Source: Pseudomonas sp. ABC1 (GTDB lineage: Bacteria > Pseudomonadota > Gammaproteobacteria > Pseudomonadales > Pseudomonadaceae). From it: a stretch of 64,000 bases of DNA. The position numbers were made by a program, and so were the translations under genes. Positions 24,797-33,042 of this stretch are shown here, piece after piece. The notes under the pieces were generated by a model that saw only the letters and a program-made list of their open reading frames with translations, ran no database searches and was not told where the DNA came from. The DNA lies in assembly GCF_013395055.1 (NCBI RefSeq), contig NZ_CP058349.1:1858001-1922000 (forward strand). Reading direction: 5' to 3'. Position 1 is the first letter of the stretch; each line of letters starts with the position of its first letter.

Positions 24797-26134
24797 ATGA
24801 AAACACCTGTCTGGTTCCCGCAGAGCTTCTTCGCCCGCACCCTGTGGATGGTGCTGATCGTCGTACTCTTCTCCAAGGTGCTGACGCTGGTCTACCTGAT
24901 GGCCAACGAGGATGTACTGGTCGATCGCCAGTACAGCCACGGCGCGGCCCTGACCCTACGTGCCTACTGGGCGGCGGACGAGGCGACGCGCAGCCATATC
25001 GGCAAGGCGGCCAGCCTGCGCCAGGTGGCCGAGCGGGACGTACCGCCGGACGAGTATCACTGGCCCTACTCGGAAATCTTCCAGCGCCAGATGCAGGCCG
25101 AACTGGGCGAGGACACCCAGGTCAGGGTGCGAATCCACCCGTCGCCGGCGATCTGGGTGCAGGCACCGACCCTGGGCAGCAGTTGGGTGCAGGTGCCGCT
25201 CTATGCCTATCCGCTGCGCGGCCAGCGTATCTGGAGCGTGCTCGGCTGGTTCCTCGGCATCGGGCTGCTCTCCACTGCCGCCGCCTGGATCTTCGTCAGC
25301 CAGCTCAACCTGCCGCTCAAACGCCTGATCTACGCCGCCCGGCAGATCGGCCAGGGCCGCCACGTACGCCTGCCGGTCAGCGATACCCCGAGCGAAATGA
25401 CCGAGCTGTACCGGGCCTTCAACCAGATGGCCGAGGATGTGCAGCAGGCCGGACGTGAACGCGAGCTGATGCTGGCCGGCGTCTCCCACGACTTGCGCAC
25501 GCCGCTGACACGCCTGCGGCTGTCACTGGAGCTGATGTCCAGCGATGCCGAGCTGACCGAAGACATGATCCGCGACGTCGAGGACATGAACGCCATCCTC
25601 GACCAGTTTCTTGCCTTTATCCGCGATGGCCGCGACGAACAGGCGGAAAACACCGACCTCACCGAACTGATCCGCGAAGTGGTCGCGCCCTACAACCAGC
25701 AACAGGAAAACGTGCGCCTGTGCCTGCAACCGATGCCGGTGTTCTCCCTGCGCCGCGTGTCGATCAAGCGCCTGTTGACCAACCTGATCGAGAACGCCCT
25801 GCGCTACGGCGGCAACGGTGTGGAGGTGGCCGCCTACCTGTCCGGCGACCAGCATGCGCCCTACGTGGTGCTCAGCGTGCTGGACCGTGGCACCGGCATC
25901 GCCCCGGAGGAAATCGGCGAGATCTTCAACCCCTTCATCCGCGGCGACCGTGCGCGCGGCGGCCAGGGCACTGGCCTCGGTCTGGCCATCGTCAAGCGCA
26001 TCGCCTCGCAGCATGGCGGCATCGTCGAACTGCGTAACCGCAAGGGCGGCGGCCTGGAAGCCCGCGTCAGCCTGCCCCTCGGCCTGCTGCTGCCACGGGA
26101 TGCCGGACGCGACAGCGAGACTGGCGGCCAGTAG
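24797..26134 (+). CDS. envZ: EnvZ/AmgS-type sensor histidine kinase
   Basis: 445 residues. A first membrane helix (about 14-35), a periplasmic region (about 36-140), a second helix (about 145-170), HAMP (about 170-222), H-box GVSHDLRTPLTRL with H231, and a HATPase domain (N-box NLIENALRYGG, G1 DRGTGI, G2 GQGTGLGL). It starts 93 bp after ompR without a clear Shine-Dalgarno. Senses envelope disturbance and phosphorylates the upstream OmpR-type regulator; the conserved pairing supports a common operon. Confidence 0.93.
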   Translation: MKTPVWFPQSFFARTLWMVLIVVLFSKVLTLVYLMANEDVLVDRQYSHGAALTLRAYWAADEATRSHIGKAASLRQVAERDVPPDEYHWPYSEIFQRQMQAELGEDTQVRVRIHPSPAIWVQAPTLGSSWVQVPLYAYPLRGQRIWSVLGWFLGIGLLSTAAAWIFVSQLNLPLKRLIYAARQIGQGRHVRLPVSDTPSEMTELYRAFNQMAEDVQQAGRERELMLAGVSHDLRTPLTRLRLSLELMSSDAELTEDMIRDVEDMNAILDQFLAFIRDGRDEQAENTDLTELIREVVAPYNQQQENVRLCLQPMPVFSLRRVSIKRLLTNLIENALRYGGNGVEVAAYLSGDQHAPYVVLSVLDRGTGIAPEEIGEIFNPFIRGDRARGGQGTGLGLAIVKRIASQHGGIVELRNRKGGGLEARVSLPLGLLLPRDAGRDSETGGQ

Positions 26135-26177
26135 CGATCCTCTCGCCCATTCATGGGAAAGGGTTCTTGCCTCTTCA

Positions 26178-26220
26178 GCCCTCTCCCCAGCCCTCTCCCG
26201 CAAGCGGGAGAGGGGGCAAA
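26178..26220 (-). repeat. REP-like palindromic repeat, right copy (inverted)
   Basis: Exact reverse complement of 23830-23872. It lies between the convergent envZ and rimK genes, where its hairpin may also act as a transcription end or mRNA-protecting element. Confidence 0.85.
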
Positions 26221-26255
26221 AGCCAGGGCGTCACGCCCCGGCAATGACAGGGTTC

Positions 26256-27161
26256 TCAGCCCTTGCCGCGTGTCCGCGTCAGGTTGGGGCCGGCGTTCTT
26301 CTCCAGGTGTTCGATGATCAGCCCGGCAACATCCTTGCCGGTGGTTTCCTCGATACCGGCCAGGCCTGGCGACGAGTTGACCTCCATCACCAGCGGCCCG
26401 TGGTTGGAGCGCAGGATATCCACACCGGCCACCGACAGCCCCATCACCTTGGCCGCGCGGATCGCCGTCATGCGTTCCTCCGGGGTGATCTTGATCAGGC
26501 TGGCACTGCCGCCCCGGTGCAGGTTGGAACGGAACTCACCAGGCTTGGCCTGACGCTTCATCGAGGCGATCACCTTGTCCCCGACCACGAAGCAGCGGAT
26601 GTCCGCACCACCGGCCTCGCGGATGTACTCCTGCACCATGATGTCCTGCTTCAGGCCCATGAAGGCCTCGATCACCGACTCGGCGGCCTTCTCTGTTTCG
26701 CACAGCACCACGCCGATGCCCTGGGTGCCTTCCAGCACCTTGATCACCAGGGGCGCGCCGTTGACCATCTCGATCAGGTCGGGAATGTCATCCGGCGAAT
26801 GCGCGAAGCCGGTCACCGGCAGGCCGATACCACGTCGCGACAACAATTGCAGAGCACGCAGCTTGTCCCGCGAACGGGCGATGGCCACCGACTCGTTGAG
26901 CGGGAACACCCCCATCATCTCGAACTGACGCAACACCGCGCAGCCATAGAAGGTCACCGAAGCGCCGATGCGCGGGATCACCGCATCGAACCCTTCCAGC
27001 GGTCGCCCCCGGTAGTGAATCTGCGGCTTGTGGCTGGCGATGTTCATATAGGCACGCAGGGTATCGATCACCTGGACTTCGTGTCCTCGTTGCTGGCCGG
27101 CTTCGACCAGGCGACGAGTGGAATACAGGCGCGGATTGCGCGACAGCACGGCGATTTTCAT
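26256..27161 (-). CDS. rimK: RimK, ATP-dependent glutamate ligase modifying ribosomal protein S6
   Basis: 301 residues, the family length. ATP-grasp fold: MKIAVLSRNPRLYSTRRLVE at the N-terminus, ATP-binding LVIKVLEGTQGIGVVL (about 139-154), DIRCFVVGDKVIASMKR (about 187-203) and the metal-binding end VMEVNSSPGLAGIE. RimK adds glutamates to the C-terminus of S6 and can alter ribosome properties and translation. The ATG at 27161 overlaps by 4 nt the end of the RimB-type protease gene upstream. No rimA is evident nearby. Confidence 0.95.
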   Translation of the reverse strand: MKIAVLSRNPRLYSTRRLVEAGQQRGHEVQVIDTLRAYMNIASHKPQIHYRGRPLEGFDAVIPRIGASVTFYGCAVLRQFEMMGVFPLNESVAIARSRDKLRALQLLSRRGIGLPVTGFAHSPDDIPDLIEMVNGAPLVIKVLEGTQGIGVVLCETEKAAESVIEAFMGLKQDIMVQEYIREAGGADIRCFVVGDKVIASMKRQAKPGEFRSNLHRGGSASLIKITPEERMTAIRAAKVMGLSVAGVDILRSNHGPLVMEVNSSPGLAGIEETTGKDVAGLIIEHLEKNAGPNLTRTRGKG

Positions 27162-27616
27162 TGGGCACCGGGAAGAGTGAGGGTCTGGGGTTTTTTCTGT
27201 AGGTATTTGCGGGATGGGTCGATCAGCCATTGCCCATCGCTCAGTGCCAGGGAGCCTAGCAGCAACCGGTAGCGCATGTGCTTGCGGCAGGTCAGGGTAA
27301 ACTCCACCGGCCACACATGATGCCCCAGCGCCAGGCGGGTACGCACCACATAGCGGACCTGGGTGTGGCCGTTGGAACTGCGGATGGTCTTGCGCGTGAG
27401 CACCTGGGCCTCGCAACGATGGCGCCGCCGTACCAGCGTGCCGAGGTGCGCATCGAAGCGCACCCAGCGCTCGCCATCACGCTCGAATTCGACGATATCG
27501 GTGGCATGCAGAGCCGAGGTACGCGCCCCGGTGTCGATCTTGGCACGCAGCCCGACGACACCCAGGTCCGGCAGTGCGACCCACTCGCGCAGGCCGATCA
27601 GAGAATGGCTTTTCAA
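27158..27616 (-). CDS. RimB-type protease (DUF785, retropepsin-like)
   Basis: 152 residues with the retropepsin-like motif KIDTGARTSALHA near residue 26, annotated in databases as ATP-dependent zinc protease. In pseudomonads the gene next to rimK (rimB) encodes a protease acting on glutamylated S6. The start appears to be TTG at 27616, with GAGG about 9 nt upstream; no in-frame ATG lies near enough to keep the conserved N-terminus (MKSHSLIGLREWVALPDLG). Four-nucleotide overlap with rimK makes translational coupling likely. Confidence 0.85.
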   Translation of the reverse strand: MKSHSLIGLREWVALPDLGVVGLRAKIDTGARTSALHATDIVEFERDGERWVRFDAHLGTLVRRRHRCEAQVLTRKTIRSSNGHTQVRYVVRTRLALGHHVWPVEFTLTCRKHMRYRLLLGSLALSDGQWLIDPSRKYLQKKPQTLTLPGAQ

Positions 27617-27698
27617 CGGTCATGCCTCTGGGTTTTGCGCGAAGTCTAGCAGGCCATTGCGACAAACTCGCCGATTCCTCCTACGCGGAATCAAGGGC

Positions 27699-29879
27699 CT
27701 ACTCAGCAGGCGCCGCCGGCACCTCGACAGGCGCGACCGACTCGGTCACGTCCTGCTTGAACACGCCTGTACTCCAGGCGTAATACCCCACGCCTACCAC
27801 CAACAGCAGCGCCAGCACCCAGGGCCATAGCCGTGGCTTCTCGGCATAGGGATCGCGCAGCGCACGACCGCTGTCCGGCGGCAAGACCGCCATCTGGGTG
27901 AGCTCGGTGCCGAACGGAATGCTGATACGCGCCTGGGCATTCACCGCCCAGCCGTTGCCGTCGAGGATCGGCCCCAGGCTGCGGCGGCGCAGCTTGAACC
28001 AGGCCAGCAGCATGGACGGCCCGGAAATCGCCAGCAGCACGCCGAGCAACAGCAACGGAACCTGCCACCAGGCCAGCGACAGAATGCCGGTGACCACTGC
28101 CGCCAGGGCCGTGCCCAGTGCACCGATGGCCAGGCCGATGGCAGCGAAGATACCGGCGAACCGGGCAATATCGAAGGCGGCCGGTGTCGCCGCCGGGGCC
28201 GTGCCGGCGCTGTCGCCGAGGGAGCCGGCGGTCTTGCTGACCATGTCGGCATCACGGCTGGTGGCCAGCTTCTGCACCTGCTCGGAAACCAGGCCGGAAA
28301 TACGCCGGTACGGCGACCAGAAGGCTTCACGGATGCTGATGGCGTTCTGCACCAGCTTGACCACGGTGGCGTCCCAGTCGTTACCATCACGGTCATAGAA
28401 CAACCCGTGACGCCCGGCCTGCAGGTCGCCTTCGGTGCCGGCGGTCACCGCCACCACGATATTCAGGGTTTCCCGGCCGCGCACCGGCTCACCACGGCGC
28501 GTGCAGGCGCAATAGAGCAGGAAGCAATCACTGGCGGCCGCCACCTTGGCATGCGCCTCGATGTCAGCGACTTCCACCACCAGGTCACAGCTCTTGCCCT
28601 CGATGTAAAGGGTGCCCGCCTGAAATACCGCCTTGTCCTGGCGTGAATAAAAGCTCTGGAACGACACGAAGTTACGCAACAGCCGCAGCAGTCCATGGCG
28701 CAGGCGGATCAGCTTGTCCAGCTCGACCAGGCCATCGGCGGCCTCGCCCACTGCCTTGTCCTGCTCGACCAGCGCCAGCAACCGGGCCTCGACACCCTGC
28801 TCCACCAGTTCGAGGATGCGCTCTCGCTCCAGCACCCCGGCGATCGCGGTCTGCGGCGCCTCGGCCTGCCAGGCCAGGTAGTCGCCGCACAGCGCGACCA
28901 GATGACGCCATTGCGCGAGCGTCAGGCTGTCCTGCTCGCCGTAGATCGGCTTCACCACCCGCTCGCGCAGCGCATCGACGGCGCTCTGCCAGGCCGGGTT
29001 GAGGCCCTTCTCCAGTGGCAACCGGTCGCCGTGCTGGACCACTGCCAGCGGCAGCCCGGCCAGCTCGTCGGCATCGGCCAGGGACAGTGAAGCCAGGCGC
29101 ACCAGTTCTTCCTCATGGGGATTCATCAGCACCTGCGCGCGCGGATCGAACTCAGCCATGGCGACACGGTTGAAATAATCGTCGACCTTGCCGCGCACCG
29201 CGCTCAGTGCCTCGACCGCGGCCCCGGTGCCTTCGCCGAAGACCTCCAGCCCCTGCTCCGCTGCGTGCGCCTGCCAATCGTGAAGTTGCCGCGCCTGCTC
29301 GAAGAAGGCAGCGATCTGCTCCTCGCCGATCGCTGCCTCGCCGCTGCGGTCGGTCTCCGCACCCTGACAGGCAATGATGTCGGCAATGGCGGCCTGCAAT
29401 CCTTCATCCTCGGTCAGGGTCGCCGGCACCAGGCCATCGCCGTTGTATTCATGCGGCGGGAACAGCAGCGCCAGGTCGTCGGTATCGGCCAGGGTCAGGC
29501 AGTCGTCCGTGGGACGCCCCAGTACATCGAGCAGACGCTGGGCTGCCAGCCGCAACCGTACCCCTTCGGCATCATCGGTCAGCGATTGCAGGCGCAGCGG
29601 CCCCGCCTGGAACAGCACCTCGGGGTCGACCAGACGCGCCAGGGTCCAGTCCACCGCATCGAGGATTTCCGGTGCGCGAATGCGGCCGTCCCGGTTCAGG
29701 TCGATGTAGTCCAGCATGCGCCGGTCCAGCTCCAGGTTGCTGACCGGACAGGCCAGGCTGGCCCAGAGCTTCTGGTCCAGCCCGCGCAGTGCGGCCAGAT
29801 CGGCCGGGGACTCCAGTTGCACCTGATCAAAACCACCGGCACGGAAGAAGCGCCAGCGGTGCGTGTGTGTCTGCGTCAT
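27699..29879 (-). CDS. Large EF-hand membrane protein of unknown function
   Basis: 726 residues that I cannot assign to a known function. A canonical EF-hand loop lies at 60-71 (D60-L-N62-R-D64-G-R66-I...E71). A second, weaker NGDG loop occurs near residue 150. The centre is helical and charged. Near the C-terminus are two hydrophobic segments (about 575-640) and a last one (about 690-715), so the bulk probably faces one side of the inner membrane. The ATG at 29879 has AAGGATG upstream; an in-frame ATG at 29951 has no support. It sits upstream of the rimB-rimK pair on the same strand with an 82-bp gap. It may respond to calcium (inference). Confidence 0.75.
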   Translation of the reverse strand: MTQTHTHRWRFFRAGGFDQVQLESPADLAALRGLDQKLWASLACPVSNLELDRRMLDYIDLNRDGRIRAPEILDAVDWTLARLVDPEVLFQAGPLRLQSLTDDAEGVRLRLAAQRLLDVLGRPTDDCLTLADTDDLALLFPPHEYNGDGLVPATLTEDEGLQAAIADIIACQGAETDRSGEAAIGEEQIAAFFEQARQLHDWQAHAAEQGLEVFGEGTGAAVEALSAVRGKVDDYFNRVAMAEFDPRAQVLMNPHEEELVRLASLSLADADELAGLPLAVVQHGDRLPLEKGLNPAWQSAVDALRERVVKPIYGEQDSLTLAQWRHLVALCGDYLAWQAEAPQTAIAGVLERERILELVEQGVEARLLALVEQDKAVGEAADGLVELDKLIRLRHGLLRLLRNFVSFQSFYSRQDKAVFQAGTLYIEGKSCDLVVEVADIEAHAKVAAASDCFLLYCACTRRGEPVRGRETLNIVVAVTAGTEGDLQAGRHGLFYDRDGNDWDATVVKLVQNAISIREAFWSPYRRISGLVSEQVQKLATSRDADMVSKTAGSLGDSAGTAPAATPAAFDIARFAGIFAAIGLAIGALGTALAAVVTGILSLAWWQVPLLLLGVLLAISGPSMLLAWFKLRRRSLGPILDGNGWAVNAQARISIPFGTELTQMAVLPPDSGRALRDPYAEKPRLWPWVLALLLVVGVGYYAWSTGVFKQDVTESVAPVEVPAAPAE

Positions 29880-30096
29880 GTACGAAACATCCTTTCTTTG
29901 CCGCCCACGAGCGATTGCCACGGCGGCGCGCCTCGGCAACGGACGAGACACACTGCGAGGACGCTTCCAGCGTACGGGGAAAACTCAGGAGCGAAGGGGT
30001 AAGCGAATGCAGGGCCAGCCAGGCCGGCACCATTGCCCGCGATTGTAACCCGGCCAATGTGACCAGGCGACCATGCCTAGGAACGGTAGCCCGCTA

Positions 30097-30139
30097 TTTG
30101 CCCCCTCTCCCGCGCGCGGGAGAGGGCTAGGGAGAGGGC
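30097..30139 (+). repeat. REP-like palindromic repeat, third copy
   Basis: Same orientation as 23830-23872 and differing at about three positions (CGCGCG centre, CTAGGG spacer). It is in the gap between the EF-hand gene and the XRE regulator. Confidence 0.8.
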
Positions 30140-30204
30140 AACAAACACCGGACGCCTCTCCCCCGGCCCGCCTCCCATCAGAGAAAGACAGCCGTCATTC
30201 GGGA

Positions 30205-30702
30205 TCAATCCTCGCCCGGCGCAGGTTGCAGGCGCGCAAGCTGGGCGCGCCCCACGTCGATGATCACCCTGGCCAACTCATGGCCCTCACCGTTCTCGGC
30301 CAACCCCTTGGCAATGCGCCAGCACTGCTGGCCGACCTCCGCAGCGGAACGGGCACCCGCCGCATCGTTGGCCATGATGAACAGACAAGCCCAGCCGAGC
30401 AGTTCCTGGCTGGGGATATCGTCATTGGCGCCTTCATCCTGATTACTGCCAAAGGCAAGCGTGATGGGTGACATGCCTGCAGCCTCCGCGATCTGTTCCA
30501 GTCGATCGAGTGTCGGGTAGGTCTCGCCCGACAGATAACTACGCAGCGTTGCTTCCGATAGTTTGCATTCGCGAGAAAATCCACGCAAGCTATTCGAACC
30601 GATGGCCAGCCTGAGGCGTTCGGAGAAACCATAAAGAACACCACTTGACTCAGATGAGTCGGGTGTTTCGGCACATTCCTCGAGCGTTTTGCTGTCAGTC
30701 AT
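30205..30702 (-). CDS. XRE-family transcriptional regulator
   Basis: 165 residues. A helix-turn-helix domain at about 25-85 (LRGFSRECKLSEATLRSYLSG, then PTLDRLEQIAEAAGMSP), followed by an unassigned alpha-helical C-terminal region without a peptidase (S24) domain. It is therefore not a LexA/CI-type cleavable repressor. The ATG at 30702 has GGGA upstream. It is divergent from the small ORF and the diguanylate cyclase gene; its promoter region has a 12-bp palindrome AATTCGCGAATT (30727-30738) that could be its operator. Phage-like or stand-alone regulator; target unknown. Confidence 0.75.
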   Translation of the reverse strand: MTDSKTLEECAETPDSSESSGVLYGFSERLRLAIGSNSLRGFSRECKLSEATLRSYLSGETYPTLDRLEQIAEAAGMSPITLAFGSNQDEGANDDIPSQELLGWACLFIMANDAAGARSAAEVGQQCWRIAKGLAENGEGHELARVIIDVGRAQLARLQPAPGED

Positions 30703-31032
30703 TTTATCGTCCCGCGCTAGAGAATAAATTCGCGAATTGTTTGAAAGTCTCGGATATGCGAATTTATTTATTGAACCGCGTTTATTTATTTCGTACCCTG
30801 CGACACGCTCAAGCACATGCCACCAATGATTCAGGCAACGACTGCGGGCATTCGATCATTGCCTGGGGCCACTGCAAGACAGTTTCCCAGGCAAGCCGGC
30901 CGGTGCGACACAGTACACGGGCTGCGTCCCGCTGAATTCGGGCAACGGACAATTCTAGCGGCATCGGCGTGGCGATACATCGGCAGATGCGTCAAGTCGG
31001 CTCGACACGCCCGCCGCGCATCAAGGGAAAGC
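30703..31032. other. AT-rich divergent promoter region with palindromes
   Basis: A 330-bp gap without a supported gene. Near the XRE start it is strongly AT-rich (30720-30800) and contains the perfect palindrome AATTCGCGAATT (30727-30738). It also has an 11-bp inverted repeat AATAAATTCGC (30723-30733) / GCGAATTTATT (30758-30768), arms separated by 24 bp. This is the expected form of an XRE autoregulatory operator. The rest up to 31032 shows no clear signal. Confidence 0.6.
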
Positions 31033-31182
31033 ATGCGCAACCATCAGCCCATCACGCACGATGGGGTGGACTTCGCGCAGCACGCGCGCAGGGTCACGCC
31101 CACCGACCGGCAAGGCACCATCACCCTCGCCAACGGCGACTGCGGCGCCATCGTTTTCCACATGCAGCGCTCCCATGGCTGA
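31033..31182 (+). CDS. Small 49-residue ORF overlapping the diguanylate cyclase start
   Basis: An ATG at 31033 has a strong Shine-Dalgarno (AAGGGAAAGC). The peptide, beginning MRNHQPITHDGVDFAQHARR, has no recognised family or signal peptide. It overlaps by 8 nt the ATG at 31175 of the cyclase gene, which lacks its own Shine-Dalgarno. The ORF may therefore be a leader that couples translation to the cyclase, or encode a small partner protein. Coding status is uncertain. Confidence 0.45.
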   Translation: MRNHQPITHDGVDFAQHARRVTPTDRQGTITLANGDCGAIVFHMQRSHG

Positions 31183-32989
31183 CGGACGCAAACACTGGCA
31201 CCGTGAGAGCGGCAGTGAGGATATCCATCGGCAAATGCTCGAACAGGGCATCGAGCAGAGTGTCGACGCCGTGGTCGCCATCGATGCGCACAATCGCATC
31301 AGCCACTTCAACGCCGCCGCCGAACGCCTGTGGGGCTACCCGAGGGAGCAGGTACTGGGGCACAACGTCAGCATGCTGGTGCCGCTGGAACTGCGCGAAC
31401 AGCACGACGGCTATATCCAGGCCAACCGCGAAACCGGCCTCAACCGCATCGTCGGCACCAGCCGCGAAGTGCCGGTGACCCGCCAGGACGGTGAACGGCG
31501 CTGGGCACTGATGTCCATCTCACGCATCGAGGTCGCCGGCCAGGTGCTCTACAGCGCCGTGCTGCGGGACGTGACCGAACAGCGCCAGATGCGCGAGGAA
31601 TGGCGCCTGCTGTCCCTGGCGACCCATGAAACCGGCAACGCCGTCATCATCTTCGATGAGCGCCAATGCATCCGCTACCTCAACCAGGGCTGCACCCGGC
31701 TGCTCGGCTGGCAGGCCGACGATCACCTCGGTGAAGACTTCCTCGACAGCCTGCTGGCCGCATCGCCGCAGCCGGACCAAGCCGAGAGCCTGCGCCCGTC
31801 GCTGGAACACGGCCTGCAACAGGACATCCTGCTCAGCGACAGCCGTGGTCGTCCCCTCTGGTGCGCGCTGGTGGTCAATGGCCTGCATGATCCACAAGGT
31901 AACTTCCAGCACGGCGTGGCCGTGCTCACCGAAATCACCCAGGCCAAGATGTACGAAGTACTGCAACTGAAGGTGATGGACGCGCTGTTGCAGGAAGCCG
32001 AGCCGGAGCAGACCCTCGAACTGCTGTGCCACGAAGCCCATCACCTGGCGCCCGACCTGGCCCTGGCGGTCGTTCGCCGCGAGCCCGGCATGCACCTCGA
32101 ACTCCTGGCGAGTGCCGGCCTGGCACCTCGGCAGCAACAGGCGCTGACACGGCTGAACAGCGAAACGCTCGGCACCTCGCACACCCGCCAGACACAGGCA
32201 TGGCCGCAGGGCCTGCTCGACCTGGCCAGCCTGGCAGTACCGGCCGGCACCCAGGTCCGCCAGATCGACCTGCACAGGGAGTGCCACGAACTGCTGCTTG
32301 GCTTCCTGCCGCCGCTGGCGCAAGAAAGTCCGTTCCACACGCACCTGCTGGGCCTTTGTACGCACCTGGCACGCCTGACCCTGGAGCGTGCGCAGGCACA
32401 GTCACACATCCGGCAACTGGCGTTCTACGACCCCCTGACCGAACTGCCCAACCGCACCCAGCTCAACCTGCGCGCCAGCACGCTGCTGACCGGCGCACGC
32501 AACAGCTCGAAGACCCTGGCGGTGCTGTTCATCGACCTCGATCATTTCAAGCAGGTCAACGACGCCCTCGGCCATGCCGCCGGCGACGACCTGCTGTGTG
32601 CCGTCGCCCAGCGCCTGCGGGCAAGCCTGCGCGAAACCGACACCCTGGCACGCCTGTCAGGCGATGAGTTCATCGCCCTGCTCGACCAGACCTCCGACCA
32701 ACAGGCGGCCGACACCGCCGAACGGCTGCTGGAAGCGATCGGCCAGCCGCTGACGATCAGCGGCCAGTCGCTGTCACCCAGCGCCAGCATCGGCATCAGC
32801 CTGTACCCGGACGATGGCGACGACTTGCCCAGCCTGTTGCGGCATGCCGACCAGGCCATGTACCAGGCCAAGAAAACCCAGCGTGGCAGCTTCGGTTTCT
32901 CACAGCCCCGCCCCGTTTACGCCGCGTATGCGGACTGCTCCGCCCACGTCCAGGCAAAAAGCCCGGAGCGAGAGGACAGCCCCCGGTAG
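31175..32989 (+). CDS. DosP-like heme-PAS diguanylate cyclase (PAS-PAS-GAF-like-GGDEF)
   Basis: 604 residues, soluble. The first PAS (about 16-140) aligns with the heme PAS of E. coli DosP and FixL: proximal ligand H77 in EQHDGYI, R97 in GTSREV at the O2-contacting Arg position, and T95 where DosP has its distal Met95. A second PAS (about 145-265) and a degenerate GAF-like region (about 275-415) follow. The GGDEF domain has SGDEF at 495-499 and I-site RETD at 486-489. The EAL domain found in DosP is absent. Predicted oxygen- or redox-gated c-di-GMP synthase with product inhibition. The ATG at 31175 is chosen because the protein-like sequence begins there. Confidence 0.85.
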   Translation: MADGRKHWHRESGSEDIHRQMLEQGIEQSVDAVVAIDAHNRISHFNAAAERLWGYPREQVLGHNVSMLVPLELREQHDGYIQANRETGLNRIVGTSREVPVTRQDGERRWALMSISRIEVAGQVLYSAVLRDVTEQRQMREEWRLLSLATHETGNAVIIFDERQCIRYLNQGCTRLLGWQADDHLGEDFLDSLLAASPQPDQAESLRPSLEHGLQQDILLSDSRGRPLWCALVVNGLHDPQGNFQHGVAVLTEITQAKMYEVLQLKVMDALLQEAEPEQTLELLCHEAHHLAPDLALAVVRREPGMHLELLASAGLAPRQQQALTRLNSETLGTSHTRQTQAWPQGLLDLASLAVPAGTQVRQIDLHRECHELLLGFLPPLAQESPFHTHLLGLCTHLARLTLERAQAQSHIRQLAFYDPLTELPNRTQLNLRASTLLTGARNSSKTLAVLFIDLDHFKQVNDALGHAAGDDLLCAVAQRLRASLRETDTLARLSGDEFIALLDQTSDQQAADTAERLLEAIGQPLTISGQSLSPSASIGISLYPDDGDDLPSLLRHADQAMYQAKKTQRGSFGFSQPRPVYAAYADCSAHVQAKSPEREDSPR

Positions 32990-33042
32990 CGCGGGAAAGA
33001 AGCCCGGTGCTTTGCGCCAGCCCGAAACCAGCGCGGCCCGGT

